64,000 bases of DNA from Chelydra serpentina (lineage: Eukaryota > Chordata > Testudines > Chelydridae): contig JBAIAC010000059.1 of the NCBI GenBank assembly GCA_037349315.1, forward strand, positions 17,268,501 through 17,332,500. The letters run 5' to 3'. The translations under genes were made by a program, and so were the position numbers. Shown piece after piece: positions 35,616-47,893 of this stretch (the stretch's first letter is position 1; every line of letters begins with the position of its first letter). The notes beneath the pieces were generated by a model. The model did no database searches. It was not told where the DNA came from and was given only the letters and a program-made list of their open reading frames with translations.

Positions 35616-36093
35616 GTCTACAGCTCCTTTACAGCAACTTTTTTCAATTCCTAGCCAAAATCAGCACCTGGATGAAGGGTTTCTATGCTGCTCTAACTGT
35701 ACTTTGGCATAACACTAGAGTAACACCGCAGTGAACCAGGTGCATAGAGTAATAACTGCAACAAATTTAAGTGCACCTGCCCTAATCTCCTTTAAGTATA
35801 ACAGTACACTCAGTGTTTGGGTCTAACTGTATATACTAATGGTAGTGGAAGATACACATGCATATATTGTATATATAGTGTCCTTAACTGATTATGTATT
35901 AGTTTTAAGGGCTAATATCTTGTTAGTGAATTTCCAAAAGCAAAAGGTGGTATCTGAAAGTGTGGATGTGTGTGTTCATTTCAGAAGGTAAGGGGTTTGA
36001 GAATCCCATAAAAGCATCGTGCTCTGCTAATTCTTGAGGCTGCTTTCTGCTAGATTTCTCTTTTTACGGTGCATTTTTTGAGCTATAATTCAT

Positions 36094-36163
36094 GGATGAA
36101 ATCCTGGCTGCACTGAAGTTAGGGGAGTTTTGCCATTGACTTCAGTGGAGCCAGAATATCACC
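36094..36163. repeat. Foldback element, same family as 3731-3804
   Basis: ggatgaaatcctggctgcac at the left and gtggagccagaatatcacc at the right pair up imperfectly around a gaagttaggggagtt / cattgacttcag centre. Confidence 0.55.
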
Positions 36164-36439
36164 GCATGTTTTCCTAATGGAACAGACAGCATGCTATACA
36201 GCAACTTACCTCTGTTTTACAAATATTGTTTTAATTATTCATTTTCAGCTCATTCCACCCTTTTATTTTCCCTGCAAAAGGGGAACATATGGTCCAAACT
36301 GTTTAAATGTTTTACTGACACCTTGGATCCTAAAATTCAGGAGCACCCAAGTGTGACATGTGACAATCTGAAATCATACTCAGGTACACGCAGCCTCTTA
36401 TATTTGCATTAGGTGATTTACAAGGCAAATTGGTATCTC

Positions 36440-36695
36440 AGACCTGGTCTAGACAGTTTTTGTATTGGTATAACTATGTTGGCTTCAGGTGCACTTTAAA
36501 AAAAAAAAAAAGTTATAGCAGTACAACTCCTAGTATGGATGCAGTTATACTGGGTCCAAGGTGATTTATGTGAGTATAGTTAATCCCCTTCTCTCACAAG
36601 AATAATATATACTGGTATAAGCAATTGTAAGTACTGGTAGCACTTATACCAGTATAGTTAAAGCAATACAACTTGTGTGTGGAGATAAGCCCTAC
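36440..36695. mobile_element. MITE, 'ggtctagacag' / 'cttgtgtgtggagataagcc' ends
   Basis: The ends are degraded versions of the gtctacac type. The interior contains repeated and inverted gtataactatgttgg / accagtatagttaaag blocks. Non-coding. Confidence 0.45.
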
Positions 36696-36699
36696 ATGC

Positions 36700-37230
36700 C
36701 TATTCAAGTTCAATAACCTGCTCTGGGCTACAATAGAAGTATCCAGCATGAAGACTATTTCAATTTAAACATACGAGACTATAGGGCTGACTTTGTTGCC
36801 CCTTGCAAAATGAATGTAAAATGCTACCAAATCAGAATTAAGCTAAATCAATATGGCCAGACATAAACAGATTTAAGCATGGCTTTCAAAAAAAACAAAA
36901 ACAAAAAAACCCAGCACCATCTTAAAAACCAAGTGTGTGTTTTCATTAAACCAATGCAACTTTTGTGTTTAGGCAAGGCTTTGGCTAAAAACAAACCTGC
37001 TGCTTTACCAGCGGGTAAGTAATATGATGGTAAAATCACCAGAAGCTGAAGGAGCCTTGTCTAGATTAGGGCTCCCAGTGGCTCAGAAGTGTATTTCCTG
37101 GAGTACACAATGCCAGAGAAGATGCCGTGAAAAACATGCACTTGGACTAGGATCCAACCACATTTGCAGAAGCTGTTCTACATTACCCTACTTATTTTCT
37201 TTAAATCTTCTAGTAGCCAAATAAGATACT
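36700..37230. other. Intronic DNA, nothing recognised
   Basis: AT-rich; no element or exon seen. Confidence 0.35.
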
Positions 37231-37233
37231 GTG

Positions 37234-37322
37234 TGCCAGATCCTTCCGCCAGTGTGAACCAGCATAGTCAATTTACACTTCAGTGGAACTACTCGGATTT
37301 ACACCCTCTGAAGATTGTGGCC
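37234..37322. repeat. Foldback element, arms 'gccagatcctt..gccagtgt' / 'acaccctctgaagattgtggcc'
   Basis: Left and right halves are imperfect inverse complements around a tcagtggaactac centre. Same general class as the 3561 and 42709 palindromes. Confidence 0.5.
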
Positions 37323-37493
37323 TGTAGATTTTTCTATCAAAGCAATAAATTGTGGACCATGTGCTAGATAGTGCAGATGGGAGCAAAAAAAGGGGTTGGA
37401 AACTACTGAACTAGGCAAAAGGGAGCAGTCTGATGATTACTTGTCAAATTTTAGCATTTGGAATTTGAGGCACATGTTTTAGAAAGGAAAGAT

Positions 37494-37605
37494 CAGGGCT
37501 TTGGAGCAGTGCTCCGGCTCTGCTCCAGCTCCAGGCAAAAACCTGCAGCTCCACTGCTCCGGAGCTGCTCCGCGCTCCAGCTCCGGGCCCCGCTCCAAAG
37601 CCCTG
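37494..37605. mobile_element. hAT-like MITE, family D (112 bp)
   Basis: Ends cagggctttggagc and gctccaaagccctg are perfect 14-bp inverse repeats. Exact 8-bp duplication ggaaagat (37486-37493 and 37606-37613). The interior is CTCC-rich with ctccggagctg palindromes. The smallest complete element in the window. Confidence 0.88.
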
Positions 37606-37616
37606 GGAAAGATGGT

Positions 37617-37885
37617 TGTGTGGTTAAAGGTACTGGACTAGAACTCAGGAGGTGTGGGTCTAGTTCTCAGCTCTGCCACAAGCTCCCACTTTGGTAAGTC
37701 ATTTACTCTCTCTGCCTCAGGTGTAAAATGGGGGTACTACTACTTCTTTTCTCCCAACCTTTACCTATCTTATCTATTTAGATTGTAAGATCTCCAAGGC
37801 AGGTGCTGTCTCTCACTACATGTATGTACAGTACCTAGCACAACAGGGCCCCGATCGCACAGTTGGGCCCTACTGTCATGTAAAC
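37617..37885 (+). mobile_element. MIR-type SINE, near full length
   Basis: Head: tggttaaaggtactggacta and gtctagttctcagctctgcc (tRNA-derived box region). Core: ggtaagtcatttactctct and gcctcaggtgtaaaatgggg. Tail: agattgtaagatctccaagg and gtacctagcacaacaggg. The 3' part matches the separate fragment at 31545. Confidence 0.75.
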
Positions 37886-37889
37886 AACA

Positions 37890-40025
37890 TTAATACCCTC
37901 CCTCAGTGGGGCAGCATGCCGCTCTACTTGTAAATCACAGTGAAGGGACAATCTGCCAGTTGAAATTTCATGTGGTAAAATCTAAGAATTCCAAGTGTCC
38001 TTGAAGGCTGGAATTGTCCCACCATCCTGCTGTCTGTCATTGGGCAAATCAAGTGTGTTGGGAGGTTAAACACATTCACAAAGCACTACAGAGGCAGGAT
38101 TAGTAAGTATTTTATTTCACTCCCCCCACCTCACTCACACATACACACACACACACACACCATATATACTCCATTCAGAGTTCCTTCTGCTAAAGCTAGG
38201 AGTTCAAACACTGCCTGGAATACAGACATCCAAGCTCCCTGCCTGTCGGCTAGGTGCAGTGCAATTACCACATACATCTGGCCCATTTTAAAATGGCACT
38301 GCAATTTTGCAGCCAAAATATCACTCTAGTACGTTACATGAAGATTTTGCTGTGATGAGAAACCAACTAGGATTATGCTAGTGAGCTTCCCTTTGCAGCA
38401 GACCCCCCTCCCCTCTCACCTTTACACATGGAATAGCTGCAGGGATAAGTAAGAAAATCAATTTCCCCTGTACCCCTTCTAGGAGTAAAGCACTTCTACC
38501 AAGCTGCGACAAAAACAAAAATCAGGAAGGATTTGGGAAAAGGCTCATAAATGGGAACATTGAATAGGAGCTGGAGAAAAAAGGAAGATGGGTCACCTAA
38601 AATGGGGGCCAAGGCAGGAACAAGGAACAAAAAACAGAAGATAGACAAGCCTAAGGAAAGGACTCTCCATTGCCAGAATTTCCCCAGCACACAGCTGCAT
38701 TCAAGGTCTTTTGCACAACTTATGTGCTGCTATATCTGTTACAGAAGATATTTTTCATACCTATTACTTCAGTACATAGAGCTAGGACTAGCACTGAAAG
38801 TACAGAGCCACTGAATCAACAACTGCCTACGGCTTGTTTTTAAGCACCGGTAACTTTTCTCCATTTCTGATTAAGTCCACCTGAAAATTCAAATGCTACA
38901 CGGACCCACTGACAGCTGCTATACATTCTCTGTGTACTTTAGCGTTGTACGTTAGACAGCCTCAAAGTCATTAGCATAGGGGAAACCATCAAAGTGAAGA
39001 AATACATAAACTTTCTTTCACAGATCTGGTGTGACCAGGCTGTGTGTTTATTTTTACTAATAGTTACTCTTTAAAGTCCTGCAGTTTCTGGGACCTAGTC
39101 AGAATTCTTAAGTTTCCATGATCCTAAAAATATTCTGGTGTCCAAAGGACTATGTGGAAATACCTGACATTTATTTGTATGTGCTGCAGCCAAGGAGCAG
39201 TCAGCTCAGCAGGGGGAGTGCAAAGGAGTCCGAGTCATTTGGTCTCCAGGAGCAACGTACAGAATCCTACATAGGTTGTTCTAACTCAGGACTTCTGGGC
39301 CTGTCACAGCAGCCCAGTGATCTCCAGGACACAGGCACACACTGGTCATACCTCTTTCTCTTTGCAATGCCCCCCTGCACTGGTTGCAAAAAGCGGATGG
39401 AATAGGTACTCTCTCTAAACTACCTGGGTTCCTCCAGTGGCTGGGTATGCCTGATTTAGGGAAGCTTGGTGCTGCTGGAGCAGGAGGATCTGGTCGTAAA
39501 CATTTGAGTTCAGAGTACTACATATTTATACCAAATATACTGTCATAGGGCCTGATCCTGCTAGAGCTATCTGCACAGAACTCACAGGGAGTTCTGCAAG
39601 AGAAGGGCTTGAAGGATTGTTGCTTTCGTGGCTGTTAAAACATGGCTTTGGCAAGTATATATTGTCTTTAATGGTATCAGAATAAAAGTGAAGAAGTTGA
39701 AAAACAGATTTAACATGTAAGGTATTTATGGCCAAAGATCAGATTTTTAGACCAAGCAGAAGTTATTAGGAGGAGAAATTTACAATGAGTCTGGTCATTT
39801 CCTTGATGCCGTCTTGTTTATAACAAGGAATGTACATAGTCCTGCTGCTCTGAACGCAGGAGTTTCTTTGCTTATACCCCCAAGCCTCTTTAGCCAGCAC
39901 TGGATCCAGAAGCCCCCTTTCTAGGTTCTTTCAGGGTCACGCACAATGCTTATCCAGACTGTTCCCCTCTCTCCCCGCACATTCTGTCCTGTTCCAGCTT
40001 GTACACATCCTCCCTCTCTCTCTCT
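37890..40025. other. Intronic DNA, nothing recognised except (AC)n
   Basis: A (CA)n tract of about 13 units lies at 38135-38160. The segment at 38489-38550 (caagctgcgacaaaaacaaa ... ctcataaatggga) weakly resembles 44549-44630; see findings. No coding signal. Confidence 0.4.
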
Positions 40026-40026
40026 G

Positions 40027-40262
40027 GCCTGGTCTACACTTAAAACTTCGGTTGCATAGCCACAACACTCAGGGTTGTGAAAGCCCACACCCTGGAGCGC
40101 AACAGCTATGCTGGCCTAATCCCCCATGCAGATGCAGCTAGGTCGACTGAAGAATGCTTCTGTCCACCTTGCTAACATCACGCAGGGAGATGATATTTTT
40201 TCCATTGCTGTAGGAGCATTCTGTTTGTTAGTGTAGGTTGTGTCTACGTTAAAGGCAGCTCG
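40027..40262. mobile_element. MITE, 'ggtctacact' / 'gtgtctacg' ends
   Basis: Starts cctggtctacacttaaaact and ends ggttgtgtctacgttaaagg. The interior contains aacagctatgctggcc and aggtcgactgaagaatgc, phrases I associate with a common turtle element. Non-coding. Confidence 0.5.
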
Positions 40263-40268
40263 TCTCAC

Positions 40269-40272
<4 letters not shown>

Positions 40273-40333
<61 letters not shown>
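40273..40333. repeat. (AC)n microsatellite, 61 bp
   Basis: About 30 uninterrupted AC units, the longest simple repeat in the window. It produces a spurious open frame on the minus strand. Confidence 0.95.
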
Positions 40334-40334
<1 letters not shown>

Positions 40335-40335
<1 letters not shown>

Positions 40336-42705
40336 CAAACCCCCCCATCCACATGGTGCTAGTTTCCGGGCAGACTCCATTATGCTGTGTTTTAGTTGGG
40401 GCTCCTAAACTGTCTCTTACAGCTATCTTAAAAGAAGGGTGCATTCACACTCCTCAGTTTCTTCAATGAGGGTTTAACCCAACCCATAACAACACACTCT
40501 CCCCGCACCTCCACACCCCTCTTTTGCGGGGGAGAGGGGGGATTATAACCACACAATGTTCAGGAAAATGCACTTTTCTTTGTTAATTACGAACTTTGGC
40601 CCTGATCCTGTTAATACTTATGCACCTGAGTAATACTTATGCACCTGATCTTGTTGCCCTTATTCACCTAGGTAAAGGCTGTACATTGGGCTTTCAAAAA
40701 TTGTTTCTATGTTATCTTTTAGCCTATGGAATAAACTCGCAGTGGAGAAGCTGGAGGCCCTATCTGACACATCCAAAACTAGGTTGGAATGATCTTCACT
40801 AATAAGGCCTTTTTGATCTTTGACTTAAGTATGTATAGATGCTGCATTTGTTCCATTCTTATGTACAGGCAGCAAAATGAAATGTACAAGATCCTGTAGG
40901 GCCCAGATCTTCTGCATAGATGCAGGCACCTTACAGTTGCAAGATTGAGACAAGAGTAGCAGAATTCTCACCACTTGAATTTTCTCTCCAAGTTAATTAG
41001 GTATGCAACGTTCGCTATGCTCTTCTAGCATGAAAATAGGAAATCAAGAGATGAGAATAAATCTCTATTTAGAAAATAGTCTGCAATATATTTTATCAGT
41101 TACCAGAAGGAAAGCCACCAAGAAATCCAGTCACTTCATTTTTAGCAAGTTAATTGAAACCACTTTACTTAATACACTATTAGCTGCAAAATAAAATTCT
41201 CTCTCTCTACTAATTCATGGAACTGCCTTCCTTATAAGTCATTGGCACTCACTGCAGTTATGCAATTATACCACACCTGCAGAGTCTATCCAGCTATCCA
41301 CACCAAGGGCCACTTAAAGCAATTCAACAGCCACCGGTTAGTGACAGCTGGCAAACCCAAACCTGTCTCCGGTAGTCTATCATATGTAATCAATTGCAAA
41401 TAGAGCTTCAACAGACTCATCCTATTATTTCCTGGCTAATTCCCTCAGGGAAAACAAGCCAGCAACCCTCCACTTTGAATCAGGATGCTAGTAATACCCG
41501 CCCTCTCCCATCCCCTCCCTTTGCATCAGTTCACTACACTGCTTTGGCTTTTCAGCTTGATATCCGTTATGTTATGTCAGCTGTTACATTACGCTTAAAA
41601 CAATAGACTCCAGCTGGCTGAGGTCAGATGTAAAAACAAGGACCTAACAAAGCCACAGGCCCTCCAGTTATACTGAAATTGAGATACATACTCAATGTAG
41701 CACTTAATGACAAACTACTTTCCAGACATTTGGGCAAGGCATAAAGGAAACACCTGTCACTGCAAACATTACACACTAATCCTGATAAATCCTAAATTTA
41801 AAAATCCTTCTTTTCATTGCTTGCCTCTACTGAATGCCAGCATTTCACAGACTTAGATTTTTTTTTTTCCAAGGTGGTACTTTTATTTTTTCTTCTTCTT
41901 CTATTTATTAATTGTTTATTTATTAATCTATTTGTAATTATACAGAAAACATGTTTACTATTCCGGGCTTTGGTTTTGAGTCACTGGTCACAGCTATGCT
42001 GATTGACACCAGCTGGCTCAACATGAGCTCTCTGGTAGAGTACACCCCAAAAAACAAGATACAACAGAAAATAAATTATACAATTCTTAGGTCGATTTTC
42101 TTAGACTGACTTTCATAACAAAAGTTGCTTGCTCACTAAAGTTCAGCTGCACCAAACAAATGAAAAAAACAAACCAAAACAAAAAACCTGGCATATATGG
42201 ATTTATAAAAGCAAATATAAATGAGAAAGGTGCTGGACTGACAGCACTGGAAACTGAAGTCCTCCATTTTTCTTCAGAAAAGGTACAATATAGACAGTGC
42301 AATATAGACAGTCCAACCCTGTCCTTCCAGTGTGCCTCATATATACATAGTTGAAGGAGCTTGCTTTAAGAGTGAGAAGATAACTCAATCTCCATGCCCA
42401 TTCAGTCTTTCCTCTGTGCCAAGATTGTCAACCAGGGCGCTGGTGGTGGCAGCATGTACATAACATGAATCCTCCATCACAGTCCATATTGAGATCACCA
42501 TGTCATACCATGTCAGCCACCAAACAGCCAGCAGATGGCAACAATTCATCACTATTGACCTGTTCTGGATTGCAGTCTGTCACCAACTCAACAGCATTAC
42601 TAGGAAGGCCTTTCTTCCATGAGCCATTCAACCCCAGTCCTCAAATCTCAGTCCCACTAAATCCCAGTCACTTTACAATCATTCAGTTCCATGTTACCAG
42701 AGATA
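40335..42705. other. Intronic DNA, nothing recognised
   Basis: AT-rich. A short tandem duplication (acaatatagacagtgcaatatagacagt) is at 42286-42314. No exon candidate. Confidence 0.4.
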
Positions 42706-42708
42706 TAA

Positions 42709-42838
42709 AGGCCAAATTCTGCCACCTTTACTCAAGTTGGCAAGTACCTTGCTCCAGGAGTAGCCTGCTGAAATCAGTGGAACTAGAGGCAGAGTAAACT
42801 ACTCCTCACTGTGCATAAAGGGTAGCAGAATTGGGCCT
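42709..42838. repeat. 130-nt foldback element, arms 'aggccaaattctgcc' / 'gcagaattgggcct'
   Basis: The ends are inverse complements over about 17 bases with one or two mismatches. The interior has mirrored tttactcaagt / agagtaaactactcc parts. Same class as the 3561, 3731 and 37234 palindromes. Confidence 0.65.
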
Positions 42839-43251
42839 ATGAATTTATCAGATGATATATAAACCATGCAAAACAAAGATGCTAAATTACTTTTGAACGG
42901 GCATAGGCAAGCTGGCTCAGAAATATTAAAAGCCTCCCCCTATTTCTAGAACTAAACTTGAACCAAATCTTTTTGGGGGGTTCAGATACATAATTTTCTA
43001 TCATTGACCAAGACAAGAACCACAGATACAGCAATACTAGAGGAAAGGCTCTTCTGTCTGTAATTCCTACTGTGAGCAAAAATGGAAGTGCCAGAATTTT
43101 CTCAGGGAACCTTCTTCTCTTCAGATTGCCAGTCAAATGTTCCAGACTAACATTAGCATCCAAACCTACAACCATCTGCACCTAACAAGCAGACGTAGAT
43201 ACACACTCCACAGCAAATGAAAATATCTGTGTGAGAAGCAAGATGGTAACT

Positions 43252-43476
43252 CAGTGTTGCCTACTCTAGCAATTTTATCGCGATACTTGGTGTTTTTCTT
43301 AAAGCCTCAACTTCCGGAGTCAGGTGAGTATATGAATCTCAGCTTTCATTGAAAAAATCCTATCCCTTATGTCTGAAGGGAAAAGCTTGAAAACACAAAC
43401 CCTAACGGCTCAAAAACCAGAATGCAATTTATTATTTTTTCAGTCTCGCCTCTTAATGCTTGGGGTTGGCAATGAC
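43252..43476 (+). mobile_element. MITE with 'cagtgttgcc' / 'ggttggcaa' ends
   Basis: Starts cagtgttgcctactctagc, continues ttttatcgcgatacttggtg and tttcttaaagcctcaacttc, and ends ggggttggcaatgac. A second, inverted copy is at 46137-46395. No clear duplication at the ends. Confidence 0.55.
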
Positions 43477-43479
43477 AAT

Positions 43480-44668
43480 AACTATAACACTGTAACAAGG
43501 ATCTGCCCATCCTAAGGTGCATAACACATTAGGTCTGCCTATCTGGTGGTAGGAGGAGTGATTATTTTTTCTTATTTAATCAAAAGATATAGTACTCTCT
43601 TACAACCTCTCTTTGTGCTCTGAAGTGTGGCCATTGAGAATTAAAGGAGTGAGTATCCATATTTCTTTCTACCGCTGTCCCTATTACAATACTAGCCTTC
43701 ATAACATTGGTATCTATGAAGTTGCTGCTTAACAGTTACTTTAAAAAAATGTATTCTAGGAATATGAGGTAACATTAGAACAATTTAACCACGTGAGCTT
43801 GTTTTCCCATTAAAGGTTTGAGAGGGGGAGTAGTTATGTGGGAGTACTGAGGTGACAGTGAAAGCATTGCAGGAGACATGTGCCCAGTTCATTTTAATGG
43901 CATGTTTCTTTTTGTAGGGAGGAGGATTGGAGAAACTAAGTACCAAAATACACAGGGTCAAGGAATCAAGCAGGATGAGTTACAAGGATTTTGTGGTAAT
44001 AACCACAGTGTGGCTACAGCAGTCTCTGACAGCTACCTTTACATCCCCCCTCAGAAATAATTGGATTGTGGGTTTTTTGCTTACCAACAGTATTTAAAAA
44101 AAAAAACTGATCTAGTTTGAAAGTTTTAATCTTATTTGAAAGAACATCTGTTTATTAATACCTAGATCATTCTGGATCAAATTTTATCTACTTGAGAACT
44201 CAGTGATTTCAGATTCAGTTATGTGCTGAATTTATTCATCCCAATGAAAGTCTCCTCACATCATGGTTCAATGCTGCCCCCTATAGATTGCAGATCAGAA
44301 CTACTCCTCGCTACTACATGTTTATTTTAAACATAACCTTAATTAACCAAAAGGACCAATGGCCCTTCTTTTCTCTGCAGTTTGACTCTGGGTACATAAG
44401 TGGTGCAAAAGACCTTTCATGCAGCTACATTTTCTTGTGTAGCTACTGGTCTGGACACATTTTCTCTCTATTACTCCTCTGGACCTTGCTACCATCTCTC
44501 CAATTCTTTCCCTCATTGGTTTCCCCTGCACCACTTCCATGTGTCAAGCACTTCTACCAAGCTTAGTGTAAAAACAAAACAAAAACCCCACACTCAGGAG
44601 GGGGTTGGAAAACACTCATAACCAGGACCCCATTTTATGCACTAAACCAGATTAAATTATTTTCAACC
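43480..44668. other. Intronic DNA, nothing recognised
   Basis: AT-rich. A gctgccccctat string at 44273-44284 matches the core of CTCF sites on the minus strand but not the flanking positions. Confidence 0.35.
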
Positions 44669-44669
44669 C

Positions 44670-44880
44670 AATGTAGTTATACCAGTGCAATCCCCTCTGT
44701 GGGCTCTCTCATTTCCATTTAAAAGTGGCTTATTTTGGTTTAGCTTAAACCTGTTTGCAATTGGCTTGGTGTAAACTGAAATAATAGAATCCACACAGAC
44801 TATGGCATTGGTTAAACTAACTCCATTTAAAATGCACCCAAAGTAAAATGGTATACCTTTCTCATGTAGACAAGCGCTCT
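44670..44880. mobile_element. MITE ending 'ctcatgtagacaagcgct'
   Basis: Contains gtagttataccagtgcaatc at the left, and mirrored tttaaaagtggcttatttt / aaatgcacccaaagtaaaa parts. The right end is of the gtagacaag type seen at 11227. Confidence 0.45.
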
Positions 44881-44935
44881 CTCTTTTCCTTCCTTTCTCC
44901 CTCCCTTTTTTGGACTTTTTACTTCTCTTGCCATG

Positions 44936-45250
44936 ACTGAGTGTATGTCTGTATAGCAATCACGGAGCATGATTGCTGCTTCCATAGGTATACCTGAGCT
45001 AGCTTTAATCTAGTTAGCTGGGGTCCCGGAGCAGTGAAGCTGTGGGAGCTCAAGCTTCAGCATAGGCTATGCCCATGTATAATTACCCATGGTTCCAGAC
45101 AAGCTTATACAGCCCACCTTGAAGCGCACACTGCCACAGTTTCACCAACACAGGCCCCAAAGCTAGCTAGACTACTGCTAGCTTGGGTACATCTAAATGC
45201 GCTACAGTCATACCCTGCGATTGCAGTACAGGCATACCCTGATCCACTGG
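44936..45250. mobile_element. MITE-like palindromic element
   Basis: Internal inverted blocks gagctagctttaatctagttagctggg and ccaaagctagctagactactgctagcttggg. Left boundary gtgtatgtctgtatagcaa, right boundary about gtacaggcataccct. Non-coding; boundaries approximate. Confidence 0.45.
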
Positions 45251-45328
45251 TCTGGTTTACAAATAACATTGTGATGCAGAAGTGGGGCTGGTTGGGAATG
45301 GCTGCTGAGGTTCCTTGTGCAGTGCTTA

Positions 45329-45417
45329 TTCATAGAATCATAGAATATCAGGGTTGGAAGAGACCTTAGGAGGTCATCTAGTCCAACCCCCTGCTCAAAG
45401 CAGGACCAATCTCAGGG
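45329..45417 (-). mobile_element. CR1/turtle SINE 3' tail
   Basis: The plus strand starts with the tandem tail motif tcatagaatcatagaatatc and continues gggttggaagagacct and ctagtccaaccccctgctc. It is nearly identical to the tail of the SINE at 62919-63097, so fairly young, but truncated at the 5' end. Confidence 0.8.
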
Positions 45418-45874
45418 TCCTACACAGGAGAGAATGATCATTTTGCTCACCAGCATAGAGATGGTAAGAAACAGGCAGCTGGGGGGAGCAGCTATCACCG
45501 GAAGAACTACATAGTAGAAAAGTGCTTGTTTGATTTACACATCCAAAGGGCTGGGTTTAAAACAGGCTCTAGGTAGCAGCAAGGCATGGAACAGTGGGGA
45601 CAGCTGGAGCCTGTGGGGGATTTTTACCCCTCTCTGCAGTGTGATGTCCTATGAGGATACAAGCCAGATATAGTCCTGAAATCACCGCCAGATGGCTCGC
45701 AGGTATTTGAAACAGGAAACTAGATCTTTCATTTCTAGTATCAGGGATAAATGCTTATTATGCTGGTTCAAATCCAGGTTATGGGAATAATGGATGAAAG
45801 TCATTAAGCCTGATGGCTGTTTGGTGGCCTACATGAAATTAAGAACAATTATACCTTGAATTTAAGTAGTGATT

Positions 45875-46045
45875 TGATCAACAGCACTCAAAGTGCTTTA
45901 TTCCCATTTTGCAGACGGCGGACTAAAGTATAAAAAGAATAGAAATGATTTTGTCCAGGGCCGCACAGCGAGTCAGTGGATTTTGTTAATAGAACTCAAG
46001 TGTCCCAACCGCCAGCCCAGCGTTCAGTCCCTTGAACCATAGCTG
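45875..46045 (-). mobile_element. MIR-type SINE fragment
   Basis: The plus strand carries attcccattttgcagacgg, ttgtccagggccgcacagcg and cagtcccttgaaccatagct, the reverse complement of the MIR core and head. Confidence 0.6.
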
Positions 46046-46136
46046 TCCCAGTGAGTTGTTGGTCTCATTCCAATTCTTGGGAAAATCTGTCCACATTGTA
46101 AACCCGTTCCCCCAACACAGTTAGCATGAAATGACA

Positions 46137-46395
46137 CAGTACTGCCAACCCCCAAAACATTCCAAACCAGTCCCCCCACAATCACGAGATTATTTTTTTA
46201 AAATCTAATTTGGGGCTCTTTTAATTTGCCTTCTTGGTTTCTGGGCCTTCAGATTACACTCAGTTCATATTTTCCCCGCAGTCATGAGGGACACATATTT
46301 TTTTCCTCCCCCAAATGAAAGCTGAGATTCTAAGCTCCATGAGCTGGGGCTTTAAGAGAAGCATTCAATATCATGAGAGTTAGGACATCTTTGTT
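46137..46395 (-). mobile_element. MITE, inverted copy of the 43252 family
   Basis: Begins cagtactgccaaccccc, contains gaaagctgagattctaagct and ggggctttaagagaagc (reverse complements of the 43252 copy's tttcttaaagcctca and gaatctcagctttcatt), and ends near ttggcagtcg. Orientation minus. Confidence 0.55.
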
Positions 46396-46399
46396 GGCA

Positions 46400-47630
46400 G
46401 TCGCTGCAGAGAGAAAGGATTGAATGGGCATGGAGATTGAACTACCCTAGCCCTGGCTTTTTTGGATCAAGACAGAGGTCTGCTGCTGGGACAACGCATA
46501 GCCTGTATTGTATCTGTTCTTTGGAGTGAGTACGTTGATCCCTAGGGCTCCTGGCCCCTTCACTCTGCCACCTTTCACATACAATAAGCTCACAATTTAT
46601 TTATTTTTAAAAACCATCAAAGTTCATCTCCCAAGTCCCCACTCACCCCCCCCATATGAAGACTGGAATAAACTCTCTCAATGCTATTGTTTTGCTCTTG
46701 CTGACAGCAAATGCAACAGGATAGCATTGTGCAGACTGTCTTCATAGTGAAAAGATTTAGATATTTCCCTCTCTCCCTTTTTTTTTTAAAAAACATAAAT
46801 ACGTAAAAGCTGGAGGATAAAACCTAGACTTCACTTAAGCCTTGATTCCAACCCAGTTTCTCTTTAAAAATTGAGATTAAATTCCCCTGATAGCAATATT
46901 AATATTTAAAAAATTGAATGTGTAGAACCTGACTGAGGGTCTTTTAAATATATATAAATACAACTATTTGTATGAGTAATATTTTAGAAGAGTAGGAGAA
47001 AGAACCCAGAACATACACAGTTGAAAATGACATATACTCCCAATAAAAGTGCATTGAAAAAAATGCTGGGGTGGAAGCAATATTGAAGTGAGATTCCTCC
47101 ACGAAAATAGCTTTTTCGGGCACACTGAATAACCTCCAGTTCAGCAGAATATTTAATCCTCTTGGATCAGGCACTTGGATTTTCTTAGATCATGCTGACA
47201 GCATTTTGCTGCGTTCTGGCACCATAAAATCCTTGCTTATGAAAGCAAAAGAAAAAATATGGTCTCTCTGGGAACATCTCTCTCTGAATTACCTCCCCTC
47301 CCCACCCCCCAAGTTTAAATATTGTAATCTCAAAACCAATTTTTACACAAATCCACCACATTCTCTTCATGAGTCATGGCAAAAACTCTCCTGCACCAGT
47401 ACTTTAAATGGGCCAAGCGTACATGTACCCTTCAAAATGATGATCCTTTTACAGGCTTGGCTCTGACCTGAGCTCATGCTGGCTAATTGCCAATGTGCAA
47501 CCAGGGAGTCAAAACCCTACGAGAGCACCATCTAGTGGGGCAAAGTGAAAATAGCAGGCTGAAAATTGTGATTATTTTGAAACTGACAAAAAAAACACTT
47601 CTGCCCTAATCACTCATCACAACTATACTC
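46400..47630. other. Intronic DNA, nothing recognised
   Basis: AT-rich. Conflicting short frames on both strands near 47185-47466; no exon. Confidence 0.4.
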
Positions 47631-47893
47631 AGGGCACGTCTACACAGCAAAAGCTGTGCTTGGGCTAGCCTTCCCAAGCTAGCTGAAATCTAGCTAGTGC
47701 GGGTAACAACAATGAAGACTGCGCAGCATGGGTTTCAGGGTGGGTAGTACATGCTTGGCATGGATCCTGGGTATGAATTTGGCTTGCTAGCCTGCTCTGA
47801 AGCCCATACTGCTGTTATCTGCATTAGCTGGATTCACGTTAGCTTGGGTAGGCTAGTCCGCGCGCACCTACTGCTGGGTCGACATATCCTTAG
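47631..47893. mobile_element. MITE, 'cacgtctacacagc' / 'gggtcgacatatcc' ends
   Basis: Starts agggcacgtctacacagca, holds gggctagccttcccaagctagctg and its partner gttagcttgggtaggctag, and ends gctgggtcgacatatcct. Palindromic and non-coding. Confidence 0.5.

Noticed and set aside
42500..42550. CTCF-like ccagcagatggcaaca
   Set aside because: One mismatch at an informative position and no supporting context.
44273..44284. CTCF-like core gctgccccctat
   Set aside because: Matches the central core on the minus strand, but five flanking consensus positions disagree.
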